Below, piece after piece: positions 40,391 through 49,113 of a stretch of 64,000 nt of DNA. Origin of the DNA: Streptomyces glomeratus. Its GTDB lineage: Bacteria > Actinomycetota > Actinomycetes > Streptomycetales > Streptomycetaceae. The stretch is from assembly GCF_021462825.1 (NCBI RefSeq), contig NZ_JAKEEB010000024.1, positions 45,318-109,317 on the forward strand. Direction: 5' to 3'. The notes under the pieces are model-generated. The model worked only from the letters and a program-made list of their open reading frames with translations. It had not been told where the DNA came from and ran no database searches. Positions within the stretch are counted from its first letter, which is position 1. Each line of letters begins with the position of its first letter. A program made the position numbers and the translations under genes.

Positions 40391-41542
40391 GTGAAAGCCG
40401 TCGTCTACGAGAAGCCTTTCAGCGTGGCGGTGCGGGAAGTCGACGATCCGCAGATCGAGCATCCGAACGATGTGATCGTCCGTGTCACGTCGACCGCGAT
40501 CTGCGGCTCGGATCTGCATATGTACGAGGGCCGCACGGACGCGGAGTCGGGCATCGTCTTCGGCCACGAGAACCTCGGCATAGTCGAGGAGTTCGGCAGT
40601 GGCGTGGTCTCCCTGTCACAGGGCGACCGTGTCGTGATGCCCTTCAACGTCGCCTGCGGTTTCTGCAAGAACTGCCTTGCCGGCAAGACGGGTTTCTGTC
40701 TGACCGTCAATCCGGGCTTCGCGGGAGCGGCCTACGGATACGTGGCGATGGGCCCGTACAAGGGCGGTCAGGCGGAGCGGCTGCGCGTGCCCTTCGCCGA
40801 CTTCAACTGTCTGAGCCTGCCGCCCGGACGCGACTTCGAGAACGATTTCGTCCTGCTCGCCGACATCTTCCCGACCGGTTACCACGGATGCGAACTCGCC
40901 CAGGTGTCGACCGGCGACAGCGTCGCCGTCTTCGGTGCCGGACCGGTGGGGCTGATGGCCGCCTACTCCGCTCTGCTGCGCGGTGCGTCGATGGTGTTCT
41001 CCGTCGACCGGGTGCCCGAGCGGCTCGCCAAGGCGGAGCAGATCGGAGCCATCCCCATCGATTTCACCAAGGGCGACCCGGCCGAGCAGATCAAGGAGCA
41101 GACGAACGGCAAGGGGACCGACAAGGGCGTCGACGCCGTCGGCTACCAGGCCCAGGCGCACGACGCCAGTCACGAGGATCCCGGCGCCGTCCTCAACGCG
41201 CTCGTCGAGACCGTACGGCCGACCGGCCTGCTCGGTGTGCCGGGCCTGTACGTGCCCTCCGACCCGGGCGGACCCGACGAACACGCCAAGCACGGCCGGC
41301 TGCTGGTCTCCATCGGCAAGATGTTCCAAAAGGGTCAGCGGATGAGCACCGGTCAGTGCAACGTCAAGCAGTACAACCGCCAGCTGCGCGACATGATCAT
41401 GGCCGGACGCGCCAAACCCGGCTTCGTGGTCTCCGATGAACTGCCGCTCGACCAGGCGCCACGGGCCTACGAGAAGTTCGACAAGCGGGTCGAGGGCTGC
41501 ACCAAGGTGGTGCTGCACCCCGGTCACGCCCTCGCGGCATGA
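40391..41542 (+). CDS. fdhA: Glutathione-independent formaldehyde dehydrogenase (zinc alcohol dehydrogenase family)
   Basis: A 383-residue zinc-dependent medium-chain dehydrogenase. The catalytic zinc region is CGSDLHMYEGRT and GHENLG; structural-zinc cysteines are in CGFCKNCLAGKTGFC; and the NAD fold is VAVFGAGPVGLMAAYSALLRGASMVFSVD. AAYGYVAMGPYKGGQAERLRVPFADFNCL and VGYQAQAHDASHEDPGAVLNALVE match Pseudomonas putida-type formaldehyde dehydrogenase/dismutase rather than plain alcohol dehydrogenases. It should oxidise formaldehyde to formate with tightly bound NAD. GTG 40391 follows GGAGG. Confidence 0.93.
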   Translation: MKAVVYEKPFSVAVREVDDPQIEHPNDVIVRVTSTAICGSDLHMYEGRTDAESGIVFGHENLGIVEEFGSGVVSLSQGDRVVMPFNVACGFCKNCLAGKTGFCLTVNPGFAGAAYGYVAMGPYKGGQAERLRVPFADFNCLSLPPGRDFENDFVLLADIFPTGYHGCELAQVSTGDSVAVFGAGPVGLMAAYSALLRGASMVFSVDRVPERLAKAEQIGAIPIDFTKGDPAEQIKEQTNGKGTDKGVDAVGYQAQAHDASHEDPGAVLNALVETVRPTGLLGVPGLYVPSDPGGPDEHAKHGRLLVSIGKMFQKGQRMSTGQCNVKQYNRQLRDMIMAGRAKPGFVVSDELPLDQAPRAYEKFDKRVEGCTKVVLHPGHALAA

Positions 41543-41559
41543 CCCGGGCGCCGCATGCT

Positions 41560-41952
41560 CGGCCGTCGTGAGGCCGGGGGCGTGCCGTAGCCGAAAGCCG
41601 AGGTGGGCGAAGGCGAAGAGCACGGCCTCCGTCGCGGTGGTCGCCGGTGCCGAACGGTGCGGGCGGACGGGGGAGTTGCCGGACCCGAGGGAGTCCCGGC
41701 AGACGGTGCGTCCCGTGACGACGGCCGGCCAGTCGCAGCCGCCCTGCGCCGGCCACTCCGTGACGTCGTCCCGCCGCGGCTCCGGCGAGTTGAGCGGCTT
41801 GCCGGGCATCTCGTCCGTCCGCTCGTCGCGCACGATTCCCTCGGCGACCAGGCATGCCACCACCTGCGTCCCGGGCCTCGGCCTCCTCGTGGCGGCGCCG
41901 ATGTCGGCGCTCGTCGGGAAGCGGTCGCGCTCGCGTGCTCGAATTTACGTTC
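41560..41952 (-). pseudogene. Possible decayed gene fragment between formaldehyde dehydrogenase and the LexA box
   Basis: One minus-strand frame across this gap keeps strong third-position GC for about 120 codons, with a protein-like segment around 41864-41800 (VVACLVAEGIVRDERTDE). It has no start codon with a ribosome site, begins at an in-frame TAA inside the LexA box, and its open frame continues antisense through the dehydrogenase gene. It may be a gene remnant truncated at both ends, or noise from GC bias. No function assigned. Confidence 0.3.
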
Positions 41953-41954
41953 GA
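41939..41954 (+). promoter_or_regulatory. LexA (SOS) box
   Basis: TCGAATTTACGTTCGA matches the actinobacterial LexA operator TCGAACNNNNGTTCGA with one mismatch (T for C at position 6). It ends 26 bp before the ATG at 41981, the usual place for a LexA-repressed promoter. The following gene encodes a Y-family polymerase-like protein, a classic SOS target, which supports the assignment. Confidence 0.85.
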
Positions 41955-41980
41955 TATCCTGGGGTGGGGAGGTGGGTCCC

Positions 41981-42988
41981 ATGACGGCGAGCGCGACCAC
42001 AGGCGGCACCTCGACGGTGATGCATGTGCGCTGCCCCGACGGTCTGCCCGAAGAGATCTACCGCCAGGTCCTGGAGCAGCTCGCGGATCTCTCCCCGGTC
42101 GTCCAGGCCCTGCCTCCCTCCGCCGCTCTGGTGGAGCTGAAGGGGGCGCTGCGCTATCACGGAACCGACCCCCGCGGGCTGGGGGAGGTGCTGCGCCTGC
42201 GCACGCTCTCCCGGCTCGGTGTCGACGTGCGGGTGGGGATCGGTCCGTCGATCACCGTGGCGGCCACCGCCTCCGGCCTGGTCGCCCCGCCCGGAGGGGT
42301 CCTCGCCGTGGATGCCGCAGACGTCACCGCATGGCTGGGCCCCCTGCCGGTGGAAGCCCTCCACGGCATCGGCCCCCGCCAGGCCGAGGCCCTGCGTGAC
42401 TACGGCATCCACTGCGTCGGCCTGCTCGCCGCCGTGCCTCCGGCCACGGTGCAGCGGCTGCTGGGCGGCCGCAACGGGCGCCTGGCCGTCGAACGGGCCC
42501 ACGGCATCGACCCGCGCCCCGTGGCCCCCCGGGCCCTTCCCGCCTCCGCCGCCGTCAGCCGAGTCTTCCCCGGCCACGCCCTGGACGGAGCCGAGGTCCG
42601 AGCCGCCCTGCTCGACCTGGTCGTACAGCTGGGGCATCTGCTGCGCCACAGAGGGCAGGCGGCCCGGGCCCTGACGCTGACCCTGCGGTTCGTCGGCGGC
42701 TCCCGCTGGGACAAGACCCGGCGGCTGCCGGAGGCGTCCGCGCACGACGACGACCTGCGGGTGACGGCGTACCGGCTGATCGACGCCGCGGGACTGCAGC
42801 GCGGGCGCCTGACCGGGCTGGTGCTCAGGGGTGACGACCTCGTCGACGCCGACGGGGTCGCCGAGCAGCTGAGCCTCGACCCCGCGCGTGCGTCCCGCCT
42901 GCTCGCGGAAGAGGCGGTGGACCGTGTCCGCGACAGGTTCGGCCCCGGCGTCATCGGCCCGGCCGCCACGCGCCTGCACGGTGCGTAG
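41981..42988 (+). CDS. Y-family DNA polymerase-like protein, catalytically incomplete, SOS-controlled
   Basis: A 335-residue DinB/ImuB-like protein. It starts within the palm (MHVRCPDGLPEEIYRQVLEQLADLSPVVQALPP) and lacks the N-terminal strand with the first catalytic Asp. The SIDE motif is replaced (ALVELKGALR), so both conserved acidic positions are lost or altered. The thumb helix-hairpin-helix (PVEALHGIGPRQAEALRDYGIHCVGLLA) and the little finger (AVSRVFPGHALDGAEVRAALLDLV through GLVLRGDDLV) are intact. Like mycobacterial ImuB it is probably a non-catalytic adaptor in translesion synthesis. The LexA box lies just upstream. No imuA or dnaE2 gene adjoins. Confidence 0.87.
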   Translation: MTASATTGGTSTVMHVRCPDGLPEEIYRQVLEQLADLSPVVQALPPSAALVELKGALRYHGTDPRGLGEVLRLRTLSRLGVDVRVGIGPSITVAATASGLVAPPGGVLAVDAADVTAWLGPLPVEALHGIGPRQAEALRDYGIHCVGLLAAVPPATVQRLLGGRNGRLAVERAHGIDPRPVAPRALPASAAVSRVFPGHALDGAEVRAALLDLVVQLGHLLRHRGQAARALTLTLRFVGGSRWDKTRRLPEASAHDDDLRVTAYRLIDAAGLQRGRLTGLVLRGDDLVDADGVAEQLSLDPARASRLLAEEAVDRVRDRFGPGVIGPAATRLHGA

Positions 42989-43200
42989 GAATCCACGGTA
43001 ATCGGCAGCAATCGGGGGCGTTCGGCAACGGCCATGCCGTAACTGCGCTTGCCGCATGCTTCTTTGTGCCTCCATGCGCCCCCTTGGAACGAGGAATCCG
43101 GACGCCGAGAGAGGTTGCACTGGGCAGGAAACGACGCAAGTGCCACGTCGGTGGAACGTTTCTCCGACTTCCATGTGCTGATTGAGGCAGGTGGTATTCC

Positions 43201-44652
43201 ATGAGCGGATCCATACCCACGCAGGAGCGAGCCTGGAAGAGTGGCGTTGCGCCAGGCATATTCCCCCTCGTGGGCCACGCCATCCCCCTGTTCCGCCGAC
43301 CGCTGGCCTTTCTGAATTCCCTGCCCGCACACGGGGATCTGGTCGAGATACGTCTCGGCCCCCAGCGCGCCTGGCTGGTGTGCCACCCGGAACTGGCCCA
43401 CCGCGTCCTCATGGACGCGCGCACCTTCGACAAGGGCGGCCCGCAGTACGACAGACTCCGGCCGTTGATGGGCAACAGCCTAGTCACCTCGTCCCACGAC
43501 GAACACCGACGGCAGCGCAGGCTGATCCAGCCCACCTTCCATCCCTCCCGCATCGCCGGCTACACCCAGGTCATGGTGGAGGAAGCGGAGGCGGTGTCCC
43601 GAGCGTGGCGACCGGGGGAGAGGGCCGATGTCAGCGCGGCCATGCTGGGCCTGACCACCCGGGTGACCAGCCGCGTCCTCTTCTCGGACTCGCTGGACGC
43701 GGCGACCGTCGCCGAGGTGCGGGACTGCCTCGCCGCCCTGGTCAGGGGCCTGTTCATCCGTACCGTCGTGCCCGTCGCCCCCCTGTTCCGCATTCCGACC
43801 CCCGCGAACCGCCGCTATCGGCGGGCGTTCGACCGGCTGCACGCGATCATCGACTCGGTCGTCGACGAGCGCCGGCGCAGCCGTCATCGCGACGACCTGC
43901 TGGGAACCCTGCTGGAGGCCGAGAAGGACCACGGTTCGGCGTCGGCGGTCGGCGCACAGGAGATACACGACCAGCTGATCACCCTTCTGCTCACCGGAGT
44001 CGAGAGCACGGCCATGTGCCTGGGCTCGCTGTTCGCGCTGCTGCCCGGGCATCCTGAGGCCGAGCGGCGACTGCACTCGGAGGTCGACACGGTGCTCGCC
44101 GGAGGGCGGCGGCCCGGGATGGCGGACCTTCCGCGTCTGCTGTACACCCGCTCCGTCGTCGCCGAGACCCTGCGGACGTATCCGCCCGGCTGGTTGTTCA
44201 CCCGGGTCACCACCAGGGACACGGAACTCGCCGGGGTGCGGATCCCTCAGGGCACCACCGTCCTGTACAGCCCTTACCTTCTGCACCACGATCCCGCGTC
44301 CTTCGCCGAACCGGACCGGTTTCTCCCGGATCGCTGGCTGCCGGGGCCCGCCGCGGTCGCCCGGCACGGCGCGATGCTGCCCTTCGCGGCGGGCAGCCGC
44401 AAATGCATCGGTGACACGTTCGCCCTGGCGGAGGCCACGCTGGCCGTCGCGGTGATCGCAGGCCGCTGGCGTCTGCGGCCGCTGCCCGGACACGCCGAAC
44501 AACCGCGCCCGGCCGCCACCCTCGGGCCCAGGGCGCTGAAGATGATCTGTCAACCACGCCCCCGGGCACCGCTCGCCGAACCGCCGACGCCAGGCACCCG
44601 CGCCCAGGACGGATGCCCCGCGCACGCGGCGCGCTCGACTCCCGCACCCTGA
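43201..44652 (+). CDS. Cytochrome P450, CYP170-like
   Basis: A 483-residue P450. PLVGHAIPLFRRPLAFLNSLPAHGDLVEIRLGP and HRRQRRLIQPTFHPSRIAGYTQVMVEEAEA closely resemble CYP170A1, the epi-isozizaene hydroxylase of Streptomyces coelicolor. The I helix has LLTGVESTAM (Glu-Ser-Thr in place of the usual Gly-x-Asp/Glu-Thr), ExxR is ETLR, and the heme loop is FAAGSRKCIGD with Cys402. It likely oxidises the terpene made by the synthase 105 bp downstream. The C-terminal 40 residues are Pro-rich and unlike the family. A ferredoxin and reductase must come from elsewhere, such as 33.9-34.2 kb. Confidence 0.9.
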   Translation: MSGSIPTQERAWKSGVAPGIFPLVGHAIPLFRRPLAFLNSLPAHGDLVEIRLGPQRAWLVCHPELAHRVLMDARTFDKGGPQYDRLRPLMGNSLVTSSHDEHRRQRRLIQPTFHPSRIAGYTQVMVEEAEAVSRAWRPGERADVSAAMLGLTTRVTSRVLFSDSLDAATVAEVRDCLAALVRGLFIRTVVPVAPLFRIPTPANRRYRRAFDRLHAIIDSVVDERRRSRHRDDLLGTLLEAEKDHGSASAVGAQEIHDQLITLLLTGVESTAMCLGSLFALLPGHPEAERRLHSEVDTVLAGGRRPGMADLPRLLYTRSVVAETLRTYPPGWLFTRVTTRDTELAGVRIPQGTTVLYSPYLLHHDPASFAEPDRFLPDRWLPGPAAVARHGAMLPFAAGSRKCIGDTFALAEATLAVAVIAGRWRLRPLPGHAEQPRPAATLGPRALKMICQPRPRAPLAEPPTPGTRAQDGCPAHAARSTPAP

Positions 44653-44765
44653 GGGGAACGCGCGCCCGTCCCGCAGGTCTCCAGGGACCAGAGCAACCAA
44701 CCCCCCCCGCAACCCGGGCAACGGTGACCCGCCGCCCACGGCACTTCGGGAAGAAGGTGACAACG

Positions 44766-45776
44766 GTGACCACGGCACACGAGGGCGGCGCGGCCGCATC
44801 GCACCCCCGGATACCGGCCGCAAGTCTGAAGGACCTGATCGAGGCCGAGCTCTACATGCCCTTTCCCTTTCTCAGCAATCCGCATGAGCACGAGGCGGCG
44901 GCCGGCGTCGAGAACTGGTTACACGCATACGGACTGACCGACGACCCGTCGGCGGCGGCGATGGTCGCCCATACCCGGCCCGCCGAACTCGCCTCCTACA
45001 ACGGCCCCACGATGGACCCGGAACTCCTCCAGATCATGGCCAATCAGATCGCCTACCAGTTCGTCTTCGACGACCGGGCGGAAGAGGTCGGCCGGCGGCC
45101 GAGCCGGCTGATGCCGATGCTTTGCGAGAGCATCGGCATCCTCCGCGACGGAGGACGGCCCAGCACTCCGCTCGGGGCCGCACTCGCCGATCTTCAGCGC
45201 CAGGTCAGGGAGCGCTGCACCCCCGACCAGGCCGCGCGATGGGCATGGGCGGGCCGGGAGTACGTCCACGGACTGCTGTACGAGGCCGTCGCCCAGTCCG
45301 ATCCCGTACGGCTGGGCACCGGTCTGTGCGCGTCGATCCGCTCGCTCACCGCGGGCGTCGAGCCGTTCTACCCCCTGTGCGAGGCCGCGTTGCACGGTGA
45401 GCTGGCGCCCCGGGAACTCGACCACCCCGCCGTACGGCGTCTGCGCCGGCTGTCGGCCGACGCGGCCGTATGGATACCGGACCTGTTCTCCGCGGTGAAG
45501 GAGCAACGCATCGGCGGAATGATCAACCTGGCCCTCGCCTACCGCCGGGAGTACCGCTGCTCCGTGCAGGAGGGCGTCATGCTGGCCGTGCGGCGGATCA
45601 ACGGCACGATCACCGAGTTCGAGCGGCTCTCCCAGGAGACCGAGCCGGAGTTGAGTCCCCTGGGCATCGCCTATGTGGCAGGCATGGCGGGCTGGATTCG
45701 CGGCTGCTATTACTGGTCGCGCAGTGTTCCACGCTATGCGGACACATCGGCTGTGCCCGCCGGTCCACTGATATAA
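44766..45776 (+). CDS. Class I terpene synthase (probable sesquiterpene cyclase)
   Basis: A 336-residue class I terpene cyclase. The first metal motif is FVFDDRAEE (Asp102, Asp103, Glu106-107), an Asp-rich DDxxEE variant. The second (NSE) triad region reads IPDLFSAVKEQ: Pro238 stands where Asn is expected, while Ser242 and Glu246 remain. The C-terminus keeps YYWSRSVPRY, the RY pair that contacts diphosphate. It should ionise farnesyl diphosphate; the product is unknown. The Asn loss is unusual and may lower or alter metal binding. GTG 44766 is used with GGAAGAAGG upstream; GTG 44757 is also possible. It is preceded by the CYP170-like P450. Confidence 0.88.
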   Translation: MTTAHEGGAAASHPRIPAASLKDLIEAELYMPFPFLSNPHEHEAAAGVENWLHAYGLTDDPSAAAMVAHTRPAELASYNGPTMDPELLQIMANQIAYQFVFDDRAEEVGRRPSRLMPMLCESIGILRDGGRPSTPLGAALADLQRQVRERCTPDQAARWAWAGREYVHGLLYEAVAQSDPVRLGTGLCASIRSLTAGVEPFYPLCEAALHGELAPRELDHPAVRRLRRLSADAAVWIPDLFSAVKEQRIGGMINLALAYRREYRCSVQEGVMLAVRRINGTITEFERLSQETEPELSPLGIAYVAGMAGWIRGCYYWSRSVPRYADTSAVPAGPLI

Positions 45777-46008
45777 GCGGTGCGTCCCGTATCGGCGGCT
45801 CTTCCTTCCACGTGAGCCCAAGTGATGGGCCGACAAGCTCCATGCACGGCAGCGGGTTCACCCGCTTTACCCGGGATACGGAAGGGCAAAACACCGCACA
45901 GGGCGATTCACTCTTTCCAGAGATAAGGACTCCCCAAAGCCTCTACCGCGCGTCCACCTGGGCGTACGCTCGACGCTGACTTCCCAAGCTGACGGCAGGA
46001 AGCAGCAC

Positions 46009-48933
46009 ATGGTGGACGCAACCTCGTATCCGGTCATCGAACGCCGGGCCCTGCTCGAGCGCCATCGGGAACTCCACGGCCTCGACTCCGCGTTCTCGGG
46101 TCTCCGCGACGCCGCCGACGGAGGGTCCCCGGGACGACCGGGCGGACTGCTCGCCTTCACCGGATCGGCCGGACTGGGCAAGACGACACTCCTTGCCGAA
46201 GCGCGCGCCCGAGCCGTGGCACGGGGGTGCACGGTGCTGTCGGGCCAGGGCGGCGAGAACGAGAAGGGCATGGCGTTCCGCGTGGTCCGCCAGCTCCTGC
46301 AACCCGTCCTGGCGGCGATGGACGAGCCGAAGCGCCGAGAGCTGCTGGGCGGTTGGTACGACATCGTCGCCGCCGCCCTCGGTATCGAGGCGCAGGACGC
46401 CGCCCATGTGCCGGATCCGACCGGAGTGCGCGACGGCCTCGACTGGGTCATGACGCGCCTGGCGGTGCGCCGGGCGCCCCTCGTTCTGCTCCTGGACGAC
46501 ATGCACTGGGCCGACGAGGAGTCCCTGGGCTGGCTCGCCTCCTTCGCACCACGGGCGGACGACCTCCCCCTGCTGATCGTCGTCGCCTACCGGCCCGACG
46601 AACTGCCGCCCACGGCGTCCGGCTTCCGCTCGCTTGCCGAACGGCACGGGAACCGTCCCTACTCGCTGGCGCCGCTGACCGCCGACGGTGTCGCACGCAT
46701 CGTCCGGCGGGAACTGGGCGAGGAAGCCGAGGACGCGTTCTGCAAAGAGTGCTGGGCCATCACCGACGGAAGCCCGTTCGAGACGGTGGAGCTGGCCATA
46801 CGTCTCGGCGAGCGACGGGTGAGGGGTACGGAGCGTGACGTGCCCCTCCTGCGGGAGCTCGCCTCGGCGGTCAAGGGATCCGGGCTGGTCGAACGCCTCC
46901 AGCGCCTGGGCACCCCCACCGTCCGCTTCGCCTGGGCCGCCGCCGTACTGGGCACCTCCATCTCCCAGGAACTCGCCGCCGCCATCGCGGTGGTCGGCAG
47001 CGAGCAGGCCGCCGAGGCGACCGAGAAACTGCGCACCGCCCGGATCCTGGCGGACGGTCGCGGGACCGGGGACAACCTCGAGTTCGTCCACCCACTGATC
47101 GCCACGGCCGTCCACCGGGCCATCCCCCCGGCCCTGCGGGTCGGACTGCACAACGCGGCCGCCGAGGCCATCCGCACGGCGGGCCTCGGGGCCACGGCCG
47201 CGGCCCGGCATCTGCTGGAGGTTCCGTGCGAAGGCAACGCCGAGGCGGTCGAATGCCTGCGTGAGGCCGCCCGTGAATATCTGCGGGCGGGCGCTCCGGA
47301 GGCCGCCCGGCGTGTGCTGACCCGGGCCCTGCGGGAGCCGCCCGCCCCCGAGAAGCGCGCCGCCCTGCTCTACGAACTCGCCTGCTCCACCTTCCTGATC
47401 GAACCCACCGCCACGGTCGGCTATCTGCGCCAGGCGCTCACGGAACCCGTGATCCCCGACGAGCTGCGCGCCTCCCTCGTCTACCGGCTGACCCAGGCAC
47501 TGGCCCATACGGACCGGGTGGCCGAGGCCGCGTCCGTGGCCGAGAAGGAGGCGCGGCTGGCTCCCCATCCCCGCACCCGACTGCGGATGCTGGCCGACCA
47601 TTTCCAGTGGAGCTCGTGCCGTGCCGACGAACCCGACTCCTCCGCCCGTTCGCGCCGCCTCGCACGGCTGGCCCGGCGCCTGACCGGCCGCGGTCTGGAG
47701 GAGCGCTACATCCTGGGCCTGCGGTCCTGGGACGCTCTGCAGCGTGGCGAGCCGAGGGAGACCGTGCTCAGGTATGCCGAGGAGGCCCTGCGCGGCGGAC
47801 TGAGCTGGACCGACGAGAACCGGGGCTTCGAGGTCCCCGTCTCCGTCGCACTGACGTTCATGTACTGCGACCAGCCACGACGGGCCGAGGAGCTGTTCAC
47901 CCGGGGCATCGCCGAGTGCGAGGCGAAGGGCTGGCGCGGCTCCCATCTCGCGCTGGGCCAGACCCTGTTCGGCTATATCCGCCTCCGCCGCGGCTGCCTG
48001 GCCGAGGCGGAGGAACTGGTCCGGGAGGGCCTGCGTATCGCCGACCGGGTGGACGAGGGGGTGCCCGCCCAGTGGTTCGCGGTCGGCATCCTCCTCCAGA
48101 TCCTGCTGGCACGCGGGCGGACCGCCGAGGCGCGCCGGCTCGCCGACACGCACCGCTACGGCGAGGTCGTTCCCAACGCCGTCATCTACCCCGACCCGCG
48201 AACGGTGTACGCCGAACTGCTTCTGGCGGAGGGACGACACGGTGAGGCGGCGCATCTGCTGCATGCCGTGGGGGAGTGGCTGGAGTCACGAGGCTGGCGC
48301 AATCCGGCGTGGTGCCCGTGGCTGCTGGACCTGGCCTCCGCGCTCGCCCCCACCGCCCCCGAGCGGGCCGCCCGCCTGGCCCGGGACGCCGTCGGACGGG
48401 CACGGGAGTTCGGCGCGCCGTCCGTCATCGGCCAAGCCCTGCGCATCCAGGCCGAGACGGCGGCCGGAGCGGCCGCGCTCGAGCCGTATGCCCAGGCCGT
48501 CGCCCACCTGGAGTGCTCACCCGCCTCCTACGAGCTGGCCCGTGCGCTGGTCGGCCAGGGCGCCGCACTGTTCCGGAACGGACAGCCCCACCAGGCCGCG
48601 GACCGGCTGTACCGGGGTCTGGAAGCCGCCGTCCACTGCGGCGCCGATGGGCTGGCGGCCCGGGCGAGGGAGGAACTCTCCGCGGCCGGGCTGCGACCAC
48701 TGCCCCTGCGGTACGCGCAGACGGACACACTCACCGCCCAGGAACGAAGGGCCGCCGAAATGACGGCCCGAAGCCACTCGGTGGCGGTGGTCGCCAAGGA
48801 ACTCCGGCTCACCGAACAAGGCGTGCGGCAGCTGCTCTCCTCCGCCTACCGGAAGATCGGCACCGATTCCACCGGACTCGCGGGAGCCCTGGAGTCCTTC
48901 CCCCGCCCCCGGCTTTCCGGCGCCCCTGAGTGA
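46009..48933 (+). CDS. LAL-family (LuxR/MalT-like) transcriptional regulator with AAA ATPase
   Basis: A 974-residue LAL regulator. The N-terminal Walker A is LAFTGSAGLGKTTLLAEARARA near 52; Walker B is APLVLLLDDMHWADEESLGWL; a long tetratricopeptide-like helical region follows; and the C-terminal LuxR-type helix-turn-helix reads LTAQERRAAEMTARSHSVAVVAKELRLTEQGVRQLLSSAYRKIG. LAL proteins are typical pathway-specific activators in Streptomyces. It lies 232 bp downstream of the terpene synthase on the same strand and is the most likely local activator of the P450/terpene synthase pair. ATP or a ligand probably controls it. Confidence 0.9.
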   Translation: MVDATSYPVIERRALLERHRELHGLDSAFSGLRDAADGGSPGRPGGLLAFTGSAGLGKTTLLAEARARAVARGCTVLSGQGGENEKGMAFRVVRQLLQPVLAAMDEPKRRELLGGWYDIVAAALGIEAQDAAHVPDPTGVRDGLDWVMTRLAVRRAPLVLLLDDMHWADEESLGWLASFAPRADDLPLLIVVAYRPDELPPTASGFRSLAERHGNRPYSLAPLTADGVARIVRRELGEEAEDAFCKECWAITDGSPFETVELAIRLGERRVRGTERDVPLLRELASAVKGSGLVERLQRLGTPTVRFAWAAAVLGTSISQELAAAIAVVGSEQAAEATEKLRTARILADGRGTGDNLEFVHPLIATAVHRAIPPALRVGLHNAAAEAIRTAGLGATAAARHLLEVPCEGNAEAVECLREAAREYLRAGAPEAARRVLTRALREPPAPEKRAALLYELACSTFLIEPTATVGYLRQALTEPVIPDELRASLVYRLTQALAHTDRVAEAASVAEKEARLAPHPRTRLRMLADHFQWSSCRADEPDSSARSRRLARLARRLTGRGLEERYILGLRSWDALQRGEPRETVLRYAEEALRGGLSWTDENRGFEVPVSVALTFMYCDQPRRAEELFTRGIAECEAKGWRGSHLALGQTLFGYIRLRRGCLAEAEELVREGLRIADRVDEGVPAQWFAVGILLQILLARGRTAEARRLADTHRYGEVVPNAVIYPDPRTVYAELLLAEGRHGEAAHLLHAVGEWLESRGWRNPAWCPWLLDLASALAPTAPERAARLARDAVGRAREFGAPSVIGQALRIQAETAAGAAALEPYAQAVAHLECSPASYELARALVGQGAALFRNGQPHQAADRLYRGLEAAVHCGADGLAARAREELSAAGLRPLPLRYAQTDTLTAQERRAAEMTARSHSVAVVAKELRLTEQGVRQLLSSAYRKIGTDSTGLAGALESFPRPRLSGAPE

Positions 48934-49113
48934 CGGCCGTGCACCGAAAGCCCCCGACGCTGACGTACCTGCTGTACAGGGGCGAGGCCGTGGTGGCCCT
49001 GGAGGCCCTGGCAGCGCACGGCCCCACGGCACTGTGACGGGCGGTGGCAGCGGCCGGTGATGGTCGACCGTGACGCGGCCGGGCCGCCAGGTGTCGCCTG
49101 CGCCAGGTGCCGG
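48934..49113. other. Short convergent intergenic gap
   Basis: 180 bp between the LAL regulator stop and the DUF1275 gene stop on the other strand. I see no gene and no strong hairpin here. Confidence 0.5.

Noticed and set aside
45943..48264. A 773-codon minus-strand frame opposite the LAL regulator gene.
   Set aside because: The plus strand carries unmistakable Walker and LuxR motifs; the minus frame has no domain and arises from codon bias.
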